64,000 bases of DNA from Micrococcaceae bacterium Sec5.1 (lineage in GTDB: Bacteria; Actinomycetota; Actinomycetes; Actinomycetales; Micrococcaceae), in NCBI GenBank assembly GCA_039636795.1, contig CP143430.1:3534001-3598000 (forward strand), read 5' to 3'. Below the pieces are notes generated by a model that saw only the letters and a list, made by a program, of their open reading frames with translations, was not told where the DNA came from and made no database searches. Shown here in pieces: positions 1-8,778 of the stretch (positions are counted from its first letter, which is position 1; each line of letters starts with the position of its first letter). Made by a program: the position numbers and the translations under genes.

Positions 1-317
1 ATCAGCTGCGGATTGGATTCGGGCCGGACGTCCTCCAACTCGACGTCGATGTGAACGGTCCAGGGGACATCTTCACACTGGACCGGTCCAGCCTCGTCGC
101 AGAGCTCAACGCGGCAGACATGCTTCCCTACGGTGAAGTACTTGAAGGCGTGCTCACGGGCGATCCCTTGCTCTCCGTCCGGGGTGACACAGCCGAGGAT
201 TGCTGGCGGATCGTTGAGCCCGTCCTCCGGGCCTGGGAACGGGATATGGCCCCCTTGGAGGAGTACGACGCCGGTAGCGCCGGGCCGGCGGACTGGCCCA
301 CCGCCGTCGAAAATTAA
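1..317 (+). CDS. zwf: Glucose-6-phosphate dehydrogenase, C-terminal fragment
   Basis: The frame is open from base 3 to a TAA ending at 317, giving the last 104 residues; the start lies outside the window. The fragment carries the late-enzyme signature PYGEVLEGVLTGDPLLSVRGD, followed by an ERDMAPLEEYDAGSAGPADW tail; the PLEEY.AGS.GP ending is typical of actinobacterial G6PDH. The enzyme oxidises glucose-6-phosphate to 6-phosphogluconolactone with NADP in the oxidative pentose phosphate pathway. The NAD(P)-binding half and catalytic His are not visible, so only the family is certain. It is convergent with glnK, with a strong hairpin between them. Confidence 0.85.
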   Translation, partial: QLRIGFGPDVLQLDVDVNGPGDIFTLDRSSLVAELNAADMLPYGEVLEGVLTGDPLLSVRGDTAEDCWRIVEPVLRAWERDMAPLEEYDAGSAGPADWPTAVEN

Positions 318-350
318 GACGGTCCGCGACGAAGCAGCAGCTACGCACAA

Positions 351-386
351 AGCGGGCCGGGTACCTTGGCTGGTACCCGGCCCGCT
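351..386. terminator. Bidirectional terminator between zwf and glnK
   Basis: A perfect 15-bp stem (351-365 with 372-386, AGCGGGCCGGGTACC) closes a 6-nt loop. It sits between two convergent genes. Only a short T run (TTT) follows on the plus strand. Confidence 0.8.
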
Positions 387-427
387 TTCGCGTCAGGAGT
401 GTGATGTCAGGATTGTGACCTCAGGAC

Positions 428-766
428 TTAGATGGCGGCAGAGCCGCGCTCCCCGGTCCTGACTCGAACTGCTTCGTAGACGTCCACGGTCCAGGCTTTG
501 CCGTCTCCGGCCCGGCCGGTATTCGAGCTTGCGATCAGGACATCCAGGATGTCATCTGCTTGCTCGTCCGTGGCAAGAACCTCAATGCGAATCTTTGGCA
601 GCAGGTCCACGTTGTATTCGGCCCCGCGGTACACCTCGGTGTAGCCGCGCTGCCGGCCATAGCCGCTTGCCGCGCTGACCGTCAAGCCCTGGACCCCGTA
701 CGCTTCCAGGCCTTCCCGGACTGCTTCAAGCTTTTCCGGACGGACAATCGCTGTGATGAGCTTCAT
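428..766 (-). CDS. glnK: Nitrogen regulatory protein PII
   Basis: The 112-residue product has the full PII length. It begins MKLITAIVRPEKLEAVREGL and has the T-loop sequence GYTEVYRGAEYNVDLLPK with Tyr at position 51, the residue modified in PII proteins (adenylylated in actinobacteria such as Corynebacterium and Streptomyces). The C-terminal half has the usual GRAGDGKAWTVDVYEAVRVRTGE segment. PII binds ATP/ADP and 2-oxoglutarate and docks on AmtB to block ammonium uptake. Its ATG overlaps the amtB stop by 4 bp (ATGA), so it is translationally coupled. In Corynebacterium and Streptomyces glnD follows glnK; here the operon ends at a terminator and glnD is not in the window. Confidence 0.95.
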   Translation of the reverse strand: MKLITAIVRPEKLEAVREGLEAYGVQGLTVSAASGYGRQRGYTEVYRGAEYNVDLLPKIRIEVLATDEQADDILDVLIASSNTGRAGDGKAWTVDVYEAVRVRTGERGSAAI

Positions 767-2091
767 GCCTGGACACTCTCCTTGCCTGATACTGCTGCTT
801 CGGAATCGGCCGGTGCCTTGCCGGTGATGAGGTCATGAAGGGGCTGGAAGCTGCCGCCGTGTCCGCCGATGCCGAATTCGTAGGCCGTTTCAGCGTGGAG
901 GCTGAGGTCCGCCCCGGCAATCTCCTGGCGTTCGCTGATACGGAAGCCCATGAGCTTGTGGATGGGGAAGGCGATGATGAACGTCATGACCCCGGTGAAG
1001 ATGATCGAGCCAAGCGCCGCGAGGCACTGTGCAACCAGCTGGGTGGTTCCACCGCCGTAGAACAGACCGGCGGGGCCCTGGGTCGGGGTAGCGAGGAAAC
1101 CGATGGCTACTGTGCCGATGACGCCGGACACCAAGTGCACGCCCACCACATCCAAGGAGTCGTCATATCCGAGCTTGAACTTCAACCCGACAGCGAGGGC
1201 AGAGGCGACGCCGGCTACGACGCCGAGGGCAATGGCGCCGAGCGGGGAAACGTTGGCGCAGGCAGGGGTGATGGCAACGAGTCCGGCAACGACACCCGAA
1301 GCTGCTCCGAGGGAGGTGGGGTGGCCGTCACGGATGCGCTCTACGATCAACCAGCCGAGCATGGCTGCTGCCGGTGCGGCGAGGGTGTTGATCCAGATGA
1401 GGCCAGCCTGCTCCACGGTAGCAGCTGCACCGGCATTGAAGCCGAACCAGCCGAACCAGAGGATTGCCGCACCGAGCATGACCAGGGGTACGTTGTGCGG
1501 ACGGTGGTTGGGGTCCCTGCCGAAGCCCTTGCGGTTGCCGATGATCAGAACGAGGATCAGGCCCGCAACACCGGCGTTGATGTGCACTACCGTTCCACCG
1601 GCGAAGTCGATGACCGGTGCAAACGTCTGGCCGAACCAGCCGTCCTTGGAGAAGAGCCCGCCGCCCCACACCATGAAAGCCATGGGTGCGTATACCAGCG
1701 TGGCCCAGATCAAAGTGAAAAGGGTCCACGCCGAGAACTTTGCACGGTCCGCAATCGCGCCGGAGATCAAAGCCACGGTGATGATCGCGAAGGTTGCGGC
1801 GTAGCCAACGTGAAGGAGGTCCGCGGGATCCGTGAAGTTGTGCAGTCCGAAGTGGCTGAACGGGTTCGCGAAGATCTGGAAGAAATTGTCCGTGTTGCTG
1901 GTGGACATTGACGCGCCCCACAGCACCCAGACAATTGTCACCGTGCCGATGGCGATGAAGCTCATCATCATCATGTTCAAGGCGGCCTTGGCGCGGGTCA
2001 TGCCACCATAAAAGAATGCCAGGCCCGGGGTCATGAACAGCACTAATGCTGAAGCGACCAGGAGCCAAACGAGACCGGCGGTGAAGTCCAT
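763..2091 (-). CDS. amtB: Ammonium transporter
   Basis: The 442-residue protein has about eleven hydrophobic segments and typical Amt sequences: FMTPGLAFFYGGMTRAKAALNMMMMSF near the N-terminus, GGTVVHINAGVAGLILVLIIGNRKGF mid-protein (containing one of the pore histidines) and LDVVGVHLVSGVIGTVAIGF later (the other pore His). It moves ammonium/ammonia across the membrane and is gated by PII. The start ATG at 2091 has a purine-rich AGAGAGGA 7 nt upstream. Its stop overlaps glnK. A GlnR-like box lies about 160 bp upstream. Confidence 0.95.
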   Translation of the reverse strand: MDFTAGLVWLLVASALVLFMTPGLAFFYGGMTRAKAALNMMMMSFIAIGTVTIVWVLWGASMSTSNTDNFFQIFANPFSHFGLHNFTDPADLLHVGYAATFAIITVALISGAIADRAKFSAWTLFTLIWATLVYAPMAFMVWGGGLFSKDGWFGQTFAPVIDFAGGTVVHINAGVAGLILVLIIGNRKGFGRDPNHRPHNVPLVMLGAAILWFGWFGFNAGAAATVEQAGLIWINTLAAPAAAMLGWLIVERIRDGHPTSLGAASGVVAGLVAITPACANVSPLGAIALGVVAGVASALAVGLKFKLGYDDSLDVVGVHLVSGVIGTVAIGFLATPTQGPAGLFYGGGTTQLVAQCLAALGSIIFTGVMTFIIAFPIHKLMGFRISERQEIAGADLSLHAETAYEFGIGGHGGSFQPLHDLITGKAPADSEAAVSGKESVQA

Positions 2092-2250
2092 GTCTGCGTC
2101 CTCTCTGCTTAAGATGCGGGCTAAGCCGCCTGTGCCAACGCATTTGCGTTCTACATAAGAGTTTTGCGGCGCAGTGTTTCGCCTGCGCAGGTTTTACATT
2201 GCAGGCTCGTTACAACAACCTCCCCAACGTAAATGGTGCATATCACCGTT

Positions 2251-2266
2251 GTTACGGATATGTTTC
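2251..2266 (-). promoter_or_regulatory. Candidate GlnR-type nitrogen-control box
   Basis: Read on the minus strand this is GAAAC-N6-GTAAC (plus strand GTTACGGATATGTTTC), which fits the GlnR half-sites GnnAC/GaAAC spaced by 6 bp known from Streptomyces and Mycobacterium. It lies 160-175 bp upstream of amtB and 50 bp upstream of the divergent MFS gene. The flanking half-sites (GTGTG and GATAT) are poor matches, so this is a candidate only. Confidence 0.35.
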
Positions 2267-2315
2267 ATGCGTCACACTTCACCGCAAATACACAGAATTG
2301 AAGGACCCGCACCAC

Positions 2316-3536
2316 ATGACTGAGTCGCCCAGATCCGTTGAAGATCCAAGGATCCGGCGGGAGAAGGAACCGCTGCCCCGCGACATCAAGGTGATGTTGG
2401 CTGCAGCGTTCTTAATTGCGCTGGGCTTCGGGCTGGTAGCACCGGTACTCCCTCAATTCGCCACCACCTTCGACGTCGGAGCCACCGCTGCCGCCGTCAT
2501 TGTCAGCATTTTCGCTTTCATGCGGTTGGTTTTCGCCCCGGCAGGGGGCTCGCTCATCGGACGCTTCGGCGAACGGAACGTGTATGTGTCCGGCCTGCTG
2601 ATCGTTGCCGCTTCCACTGCCGCCTGTGCTTTCGCCCAGAACTATTGGCAGCTGCTGATTTTCCGGGGGCTCGGCGGAGCGGGTTCCGTCATGTTTACAG
2701 TCGCCGCCATGGGGCTGCTCATCCGTTTGGCACCGCCGGAACGAAGGGGCCGTGTTTCGGGCGCATACGCGTCGGCCTTTCTGATTGGGAGTGTCCTGGG
2801 CCCGGTTGTTGGTGGCCTGCTGGCTGGCTTCGGCCTTCGGGTACCGTTCCTTGCCTACGCGGCGGCCTTGCTCGTTGCAGCACTGGTGGTCCGCACAATG
2901 CTCAGCGGCGAGGGTACGCCCGGCCAGGATGCCACCCACGCTCGGCCCATGACGTTAAAGGAGGCGCTGGCGGATTCAGCGTACCGGGCGGCTGTGTTTT
3001 CCAGTTTTGGTAATGGTTGGGTGACTTTTGGTGTGCGGATGGCCACGATTCCGCTCTTTGCCGTCGCGGCACTTCAGTCGCGACCGGAGACCGCGGCATG
3101 GGCTTTGGCCGTCTTTGCTGTAGGCAATGCCCTCGCTTTGACGTTCTCCGGGCGCCTCGCCGATGCCTGGGGAAGGAAGCCCCTGCTCATTCCCGGCCTT
3201 GTCATCACTGGCCTCGCCACTGGAATCATCGGTTTGACGACAGATCTTCCGGCATTCTTCGCTGCTTCCGCCGTGGCCGGCTTCGGTTCCGGCTTGCTGG
3301 GCCCGGCGCAGCAGGCTGCTGTCGCTGACGTCATTGGCCGGGGGCGCTCCGGTGGCAAGGTGCTGGCAGTCTTCCAGATGGCCGCAGATACCGGAGCCAT
3401 CATCGGGCCCGTCGTGGCTGGAATCCTCGCCGATCGCTTCGGCTACGGACTTGCATTTGCTGTCACCGGCGGAGTGCTGCTGCTTACGGCCCTGGCATGG
3501 CTCCTTGCGCGCGAACCTCTTAAAAGCAAAAACTGA
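2316..3536 (+). CDS. MFS transporter (drug-efflux type)
   Basis: The product is 406 residues with about twelve hydrophobic segments. It has the loop 2-3 signature of the major facilitator superfamily (GSLIGRFGERNVYVSGLL) and its repeat in the second half (SGRLADAWGRKPLLIPGLV). The ATG at 2316 is chosen because GAAGGA lies about 9 nt upstream and the N-terminal sequence before it (from 2199) has no membrane character. A soluble 30-residue leader (ESPRSVEDPRIRREKEPLPRD) precedes TM1. Substrate cannot be predicted; efflux is the usual role of this subfamily. It is divergent from amtB and convergent with ftsY. Confidence 0.85.
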   Translation: MTESPRSVEDPRIRREKEPLPRDIKVMLAAAFLIALGFGLVAPVLPQFATTFDVGATAAAVIVSIFAFMRLVFAPAGGSLIGRFGERNVYVSGLLIVAASTAACAFAQNYWQLLIFRGLGGAGSVMFTVAAMGLLIRLAPPERRGRVSGAYASAFLIGSVLGPVVGGLLAGFGLRVPFLAYAAALLVAALVVRTMLSGEGTPGQDATHARPMTLKEALADSAYRAAVFSSFGNGWVTFGVRMATIPLFAVAALQSRPETAAWALAVFAVGNALALTFSGRLADAWGRKPLLIPGLVITGLATGIIGLTTDLPAFFAASAVAGFGSGLLGPAQQAAVADVIGRGRSGGKVLAVFQMAADTGAIIGPVVAGILADRFGYGLAFAVTGGVLLLTALAWLLAREPLKSKN

Positions 3537-3590
3537 CTGACAGTAGTGGTTGCTTTGATCACTCAAAACAACCACTACTGTCAGTCAGTT
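3531..3590. terminator. Long bidirectional terminator, MFS gene / ftsY
   Basis: A perfect 22-bp inverted repeat (3531-3552 with 3569-3590) continues inward through one mismatch for 4 more pairs to a 6-nt loop. The stop codon of the MFS gene (TGA, 3534-3536) lies inside the left arm. It serves two convergent genes. Confidence 0.85.
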
Positions 3591-3601
3591 GGGCGCCGGC
3601 G

Positions 3602-4810
3602 CTAGTTAAGCAGGGCGTCCACAAAGCCCTCAGCATCGAACGGTGCGAGGTCGTCTGGACCTTCGCCGAGGCCGATGAGCTTGACGGGCACACCGAGGGA
3701 CTTCTGGATAGCGACCACAATGCCGCCCTTGGCCGTGCCGTCCAATTTGGTCAGCACAATGCCTGTGATGTTGACCACTTCAGCAAAGACGCGTGCTTGG
3801 TTCAGACCGTTCTGACCCGTGGTGGCGTCCAGGACCAGCAGGACCTCGTCCACCTCGGCCAGTTTCTCGATGACTCGCTTGACCTTGCCGAGTTCGTCCA
3901 TCAAGCCGGTCTTGTTCTGCAGGCGTCCGGCGGTATCCACCATGACGACGTCGACCTCCTGGTCGATGCCCGCTTTGACAGCTTCGTAGGCAACGGAGGC
4001 AGGATCGGCGCCATCGATGTCTGACTTAACGGTGGGTACGCCGACACGCTGGCCCCATGTGGCCAACTGCTCAGCAGCTGCGGCGCGGAAAGTGTCCGCA
4101 GCACCGAGCAGCACGTCCTTGTCCTCGGCCACCAGCACGCGCGCCAGCTTGCCAACCGTTGTGGTCTTGCCCACACCGTTGACACCAACAACAAGCACGA
4201 CGGCGGGTCGGTCACCCTTGCGCTCGACGTTGAGGGAACGGTCCATGGTGGGATCCACGAGCTTGATGAGTTCTTCACGGAGCATGGCCTTGACATCCTC
4301 GGGACTGCGGGTGCCCAGCACCTTCACGCGTTCCCGGAGGGCATCAACCAACTGCATGGTGGGCTCGGTGCCGAGATCGGCAAGGAGCAGTGTCTCCTCA
4401 ACCTCGTCCCACACGTTCTCATCAATTTTGTCCCCGGACAGCAGAGCCAGCAGACCCTTGCCCAGAATGTTGTTCGATTTCACCAAACGGGCGCGGAGGC
4501 GAGTGAGGCGGCCTTCCACAGGCGCCGGCGTCTCTACTGCGATGGTCTCCAAGCCGGCGGCGTCATCCGGAACATCGGCACCTTCGACTCGTCCGTCGAA
4601 GGTTGGGGCAGGAGGTGCTGTAACGGCGTCCGGCCGGTCCTCCACAAGGGTTCCGCTGCCTGCGGCCGATGACTGAACGGGGTCATTGGCGTCCCGCGTT
4701 CCAGGGTAGTTGGCGCCGGACTTCCGGGCCTTCATCAGTACCGGCACCAGCCCGCCGACCACGACGAGCGCAGCGAGAATGGACAGAATTATGGGTAGGA
4801 AATCGTTCAC
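3602..4810 (-). CDS. ftsY: Signal recognition particle receptor FtsY
   Basis: The 402-residue protein is an SRP-type GTPase that receives ribosome-nascent chain-SRP complexes at the membrane. An N-terminal membrane segment (residues 4-26) is followed by an acidic, low-complexity A region to about 95. The four-helix N domain comes next, then the G domain with GVNGVGKTTT (209-218), DTAGRLQNKTGLMDEL and the TKLDGTAKGG specificity loop. The C-terminus GLGEGPDDLAPFDAEGFVDALL is standard. The N-terminal membrane anchor is common in actinobacterial FtsY. It lies 20 bp downstream of smc, the conserved actinobacterial order. Confidence 0.97.
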   Translation of the reverse strand: MNDFLPIILSILAALVVVGGLVPVLMKARKSGANYPGTRDANDPVQSSAAGSGTLVEDRPDAVTAPPAPTFDGRVEGADVPDDAAGLETIAVETPAPVEGRLTRLRARLVKSNNILGKGLLALLSGDKIDENVWDEVEETLLLADLGTEPTMQLVDALRERVKVLGTRSPEDVKAMLREELIKLVDPTMDRSLNVERKGDRPAVVLVVGVNGVGKTTTVGKLARVLVAEDKDVLLGAADTFRAAAAEQLATWGQRVGVPTVKSDIDGADPASVAYEAVKAGIDQEVDVVMVDTAGRLQNKTGLMDELGKVKRVIEKLAEVDEVLLVLDATTGQNGLNQARVFAEVVNITGIVLTKLDGTAKGGIVVAIQKSLGVPVKLIGLGEGPDDLAPFDAEGFVDALLN

Positions 4811-4830
4811 TCCCCTACCTTCTCATAAAG

Positions 4831-7800
4831 CTATGCCCCGGCACCGAGCCGTTGGCTGATGACGGTGGACACCCCGTCGCCACGCATCGTGACGCCGTAG
4901 AGGGCATCCGCGACTTCCATGGTGCGCTTCTGGTGCGTGATGACGATCAACTGACTGGACTCCCGAAGCTCTTCGAAAATCGTGATGAGCCGGCTCAAGT
5001 TGGTGTCGTCCAAGGCCGCTTCCACTTCGTCCATGACGTAAAAAGGCGACGGCCTGGCTTTGAAGATCGCCACCAGCAGTGCCACAGCTGTGAGTGACCG
5101 TTCGCCGCCGGAGAGCAAGGACAACCTCTTGATCTTCTTACCTGCCGGCCTGGCTTCCACCTCGATCCCAGTGGTCAGCATGTCGTCCGGATCCGTCAGG
5201 ACCAGTCTGCCCTCGCCTCCGGGGAAGAGCCGTGCAAAGACGCGGTCAAACTGCGCTGAGGTATCGGCAAAGGCTTCGGTGAAGACCTGTTGGACGCGGT
5301 TATCGACTTCTTTGATGATGTCCAGCAAGTCCTTCCGGCTGGACTTGAGGTCCTCCAGTTGGGAACTGAGGAACTGGTGACGCTCCTCAAGGGCGGCAAA
5401 CTCTTCCAGCGCCAGAGGGTTGACCTTGCCCAGTGCCGCCAATTCACGCTCGGCCTTTTTTAGTCTTTTCTCCTGCTCCGCCCGGTCGAAGGGAATTCCT
5501 TCCACGAGCGGTACACCCGCTTCGTCTACCGGTGCGCGGAGTTCCGCCCATTTGTCCGTGGTTGCGGCTGCCGGCTGTGGGACAGGTTGATCGGGGCCGT
5601 AATCTGCAATGAGCTGTTCGGCCGATAATCCGAGTTCCTCGATGGAGCGGGCCTCCAACGCTTCGATGCGAAGACGCTGTTGGGTCCTGGCCATCTCATC
5701 CTTGTGCACAGAGTCGGTAAGTTCGGCGAGTTCCTTTGCCAGCGACTCGTTGCCGGAGCGTACGCCGGACAGTTCCCTCTCCAGTTGCTCGCGTGCTTGC
5801 TCGGCAACGTCGCGTTCACGGGCCGCGAGATCCACTGATATATCGATGAAACGAAGCGCTTGCTCAACGGCCGACACCACTGCACCAGCACGTTGGGCTT
5901 GGGCGCGCCGCCTCTGCGCCCGGCGCGCGGCTTCTTCACGGGCCCGCCGCTCCGTAGCTGCTGCGCGTTCCAGGGAGGCCGCCCGGCCAGCGATGGCCCC
6001 CAATTGCTCTTCTGCAGTGCGCAGGGCAAGACGGGCTTCCATTTCGTTGGAACGGGCCAACCTCGCCTGCGCCGCGAGTTCATCCCGCTGGTCGGTGGAG
6101 GGTTCCTCGTCGGGAGCTTCCTGGGCGGCGGCGAGCCGCTCGGCCGCGACTTCAAGGTCCAACCTGGCTTCTGCAATGTTCGCTTCCGCGCGCGCCAGCG
6201 AAGACTCCAGGCGTTCGCTTTCACCCACTGCACTGCGAAGAAGTGAGTTCAAGTGCCCCAGGCGCTCTGCCACGGCGGCAAGGCGGGCATCGGATTCATG
6301 CAGCCTTTCCAAGGCAGCATCGGCCCGGTCTTGCGCCTCGGCCCGGCGGGCTTCAGCGCCAGCCAAGGCAAACCGTCCCCGTTCCAACCGGGCAGTTACC
6401 TCCTGGAGCCCGGCAACAGCCTCGTCCACTGCTGCCTGGATCTCCAGCAGGGAGGGCGCGGTGGCCGAACCGCCCTGGGCGGTCAGCGACGTGAAAACAT
6501 CCCCTGCACGGGTGACCACCTTGAGTTCGGGGTGCCCACCAATCAAGGCTGCAGCACCTGCCGGATCATCGACGACGGCGATCCCGGCCAGCAGGGCCAA
6601 GGCACCTTGGGCAGCCGGTTCCGTGACCTTGAGGACGTCCACCGCCCATCTGCAGCCAGCCGGGAGCTGTAAGGAGGACGCTTCAGTAGCCCCAGGCCAA
6701 ACGTCAGCCAACAGCAGCGCGGCCCTGCCGGCGTCGTCCGCTTTTAACAGTTGGATCGCGGCCACCGCGTCAGCGGAGTCCCCGACCACGAGCGCGTCCG
6801 AAGCAGAGCCCAACGCCGCTGCTATCGCGGCCTCATAACCTGGCTCAATGGCCAGCATCCCGGCAAGCGGCCCCAGGATCCCTTGGACATCTCCGGAGAG
6901 CAGGCGCTCCGAGCCGTCCTTGCGGTTGAGACCCAAAAGGAGAGCGTCCCGGCGGGCGGTCAGGGCATCCCGTTGGCGAAGTGCTTCCCGTTCTGCGGAT
7001 TTCAGCTCTTCGATGTCCGCCAGCACGGCGTCCAGGGCCTCAGTGGCATTCTCGTACTCGGCGTCAAGGCTCTCTTCGCCGTCTTCAACCCCTGCAACCT
7101 GGGATTCGAGTGCTGCGAATTCGCTCTGGGCGTGCCGGCGTCGCTCGTTGCCCGCGGCCAATGATTCGCGGAGTCGGCCACGCTCCGCCTCCGCCGCTTC
7201 TGCCCTGGAGCGTGCGGCCGCGACCTGGCCCGCGAGCCTGGCGAGCCCTTCGCGGCGGTCAGCTGCTGCCCTTAACATGGCCGTCAGCCGTTTGTCCTCG
7301 GCGGCTGCGAGTGCCTCCGCAGAATCCTTCGCCACTGTTGCCTCCAGGAGGGCGGCCTGCTTGGCAAGGATGTCGTGTTCCAAGACGGCCTGTTCCCCGC
7401 GGACCTTCGCCGCCTGGCGCTCCAGCTGTTCGGGGTCCCGACCGGCGTCCGGCAAGGCTTCTGATGAGCCCAGCAGCCGACGACGCTCGGCTGCCAGGGA
7501 ACCCAGCGAGCGGAGCCGCTCACGGCCTGCTGACAGCTGGTACCAGTTGTCCCTTGCTGCATTGAGCCGGGGGGTTGCTTCGGCTGCTTGCTGCTCCAAT
7601 GCGGCCTGGCGTCGTCGGCCATGGCCCAGTTCTGCCTCGACCACCTGCCGGCGTTCCTTGAGGGCGGCTTCGTCTGCGACATCCTGTTCCAGGCTCGATG
7701 TCAGTGCAACGAGGTCGTCGGCGAGGAGCCGGGCGCGGGCATCCCTGACATCGAATTGGACTGTTTGTGCACGCCGGGCGATTTCTGCCTGCTTGCCCAA

Positions 7801-8412
7801 GGGCGTGAGTTGGCGGCGGATCTCTGCGGTGAGATCGCCAAGTCGGGCGAGGTTGGCCTGCATGGCTTCGAGCTTGCGGACGGTTTTTTCCTTGCGGCGC
7901 CGGTGCTTGAGGATACCTGCGGCTTCCTCAATGAAACCGCGACGGTCTTCAGGCGTCGCGTGCAGTACCCGGTCCAGCTGGCCTTGGCCCACTATCACGT
8001 GCATCTCGCGTCCCAGTCCGGAATCGGACAAAAGCTCCTGGATGTCCAGGAGCCGGCAAGGCGCACCGTTGATGGCGTATTCGGAGCCTCCCGTCCGGAA
8101 CAGTGTCCGGGAAATCGTGACTTCGCTGTACTCAATGGGAAGCGCGTTGTCCGCGTTGTCGATGGTCAGGGAAACGTGGGCGCGTCCCAACGGAGGCCTG
8201 CCCGATGTGCCGGCAAAGATGACATCTTCCATTTTTCCACCGCGCAGCGTCTTGGCGCCTTGCTCCCCCATTACCCATGCCAAGGCATCCACGACGTTGG
8301 ACTTGCCCGAGCCGTTCGGACCGACGACCGCGGTGACGCCGGGCTCGAAGTCGAACGTCGTGGCCGACGCAAACGACTTGAATCCGCGGACAGTCAGACT
8401 TTTCAAATGCAA
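4831..8412 (-). CDS. smc: Chromosome segregation ATPase SMC
   Basis: With a TTG start at 8412 the protein has 1193 residues, the usual SMC length. Walker A is GPNGSGKSN at 31-39. Two long coiled-coil arms, rich in Ala, Glu and Arg, flank a hinge near 510-670 (GILGPLAGMLAIEPGYEAAIAAALG). The C-terminal head has the ABC signature LLSGGERSLTAVALL and Walker B PFYVMDEVEAALDD. TTG is preferred to the upstream in-frame ATG at 8499 because family members begin at (M)HLKSLTVRGFKSFA and AGGAGA sits 10 nt before it. SMC with ScpAB compacts and organises the chromosome. Normally mutM is next to it; here an 8.8-kb block intervenes. Confidence 0.95.
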   Translation of the reverse strand: MHLKSLTVRGFKSFASATTFDFEPGVTAVVGPNGSGKSNVVDALAWVMGEQGAKTLRGGKMEDVIFAGTSGRPPLGRAHVSLTIDNADNALPIEYSEVTISRTLFRTGGSEYAINGAPCRLLDIQELLSDSGLGREMHVIVGQGQLDRVLHATPEDRRGFIEEAAGILKHRRRKEKTVRKLEAMQANLARLGDLTAEIRRQLTPLGKQAEIARRAQTVQFDVRDARARLLADDLVALTSSLEQDVADEAALKERRQVVEAELGHGRRRQAALEQQAAEATPRLNAARDNWYQLSAGRERLRSLGSLAAERRRLLGSSEALPDAGRDPEQLERQAAKVRGEQAVLEHDILAKQAALLEATVAKDSAEALAAAEDKRLTAMLRAAADRREGLARLAGQVAAARSRAEAAEAERGRLRESLAAGNERRRHAQSEFAALESQVAGVEDGEESLDAEYENATEALDAVLADIEELKSAEREALRQRDALTARRDALLLGLNRKDGSERLLSGDVQGILGPLAGMLAIEPGYEAAIAAALGSASDALVVGDSADAVAAIQLLKADDAGRAALLLADVWPGATEASSLQLPAGCRWAVDVLKVTEPAAQGALALLAGIAVVDDPAGAAALIGGHPELKVVTRAGDVFTSLTAQGGSATAPSLLEIQAAVDEAVAGLQEVTARLERGRFALAGAEARRAEAQDRADAALERLHESDARLAAVAERLGHLNSLLRSAVGESERLESSLARAEANIAEARLDLEVAAERLAAAQEAPDEEPSTDQRDELAAQARLARSNEMEARLALRTAEEQLGAIAGRAASLERAAATERRAREEAARRAQRRRAQAQRAGAVVSAVEQALRFIDISVDLAARERDVAEQAREQLERELSGVRSGNESLAKELAELTDSVHKDEMARTQQRLRIEALEARSIEELGLSAEQLIADYGPDQPVPQPAAATTDKWAELRAPVDEAGVPLVEGIPFDRAEQEKRLKKAERELAALGKVNPLALEEFAALEERHQFLSSQLEDLKSSRKDLLDIIKEVDNRVQQVFTEAFADTSAQFDRVFARLFPGGEGRLVLTDPDDMLTTGIEVEARPAGKKIKRLSLLSGGERSLTAVALLVAIFKARPSPFYVMDEVEAALDDTNLSRLITIFEELRESSQLIVITHQKRTMEVADALYGVTMRGDGVSTVISQRLGAGA

Positions 8413-8778
8413 GGTGGTTGGTTCTCCTGGATGGCCCGTTGTCAGCCCCTGCGGGCGGCTGTGTCTCCCTAAATCTACTGCCGTTTGGCCGAAATCCATG
8501 GATCTGTAACGGGAAAGCCTTGCGGCAGGGATGCTGCGCCCCTACACTCCTGCCAAGGGTTACTTGGCGGATTCGCTCCGGTGATCCGGCTTCTACCTGA
8601 AGGTCCCTCGGGTAAAGGCTGGATACGGTTCAGATATTCGGAAACGATCATCCAAGTGCAGAACCCATATTCCATAACTGAAGATCTTGGTTTGACCCTG
8701 GCTGGGGAGCGGCAAGCAGGGACCGTGCGCTAAACGCGGACCCATATTCGCAATTGGCGTACCACTCCAGGAGTTCTG
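8413..8778. other. Intergenic region between smc and the exported-protein gene
   Basis: No gene is seen in these 366 bp. The region holds the smc ribosome-binding site (8423-8428, minus strand), a small hairpin (GCCAAG 8552-8557 with CTTGGC 8563-8568), a 10-bp direct repeat ACCCATATTC at 8663-8672 and 8740-8749, and AGGAG just before the ATG at 8779. It must contain two divergent promoters, but I cannot place convincing -35/-10 pairs. Confidence 0.6.

Noticed and set aside
835..1911. Long plus-strand open frame opposite amtB
   Set aside because: It is the shadow of amtB: low-complexity charged translation, no family features; amtB is unequivocal.
5609..8509. Long Ser/Ala/Arg-rich plus-strand frames opposite smc
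   Set aside because: These are antisense shadows of the Ala/Glu/Arg-rich coiled coil; composition is typical of reverse-strand reading in high-GC DNA.
8590..8620. Possible hairpin (TACC/GGTA) in the smc upstream region
   Set aside because: Only four pairs with a loop of more than ten bases; not stable enough to call.
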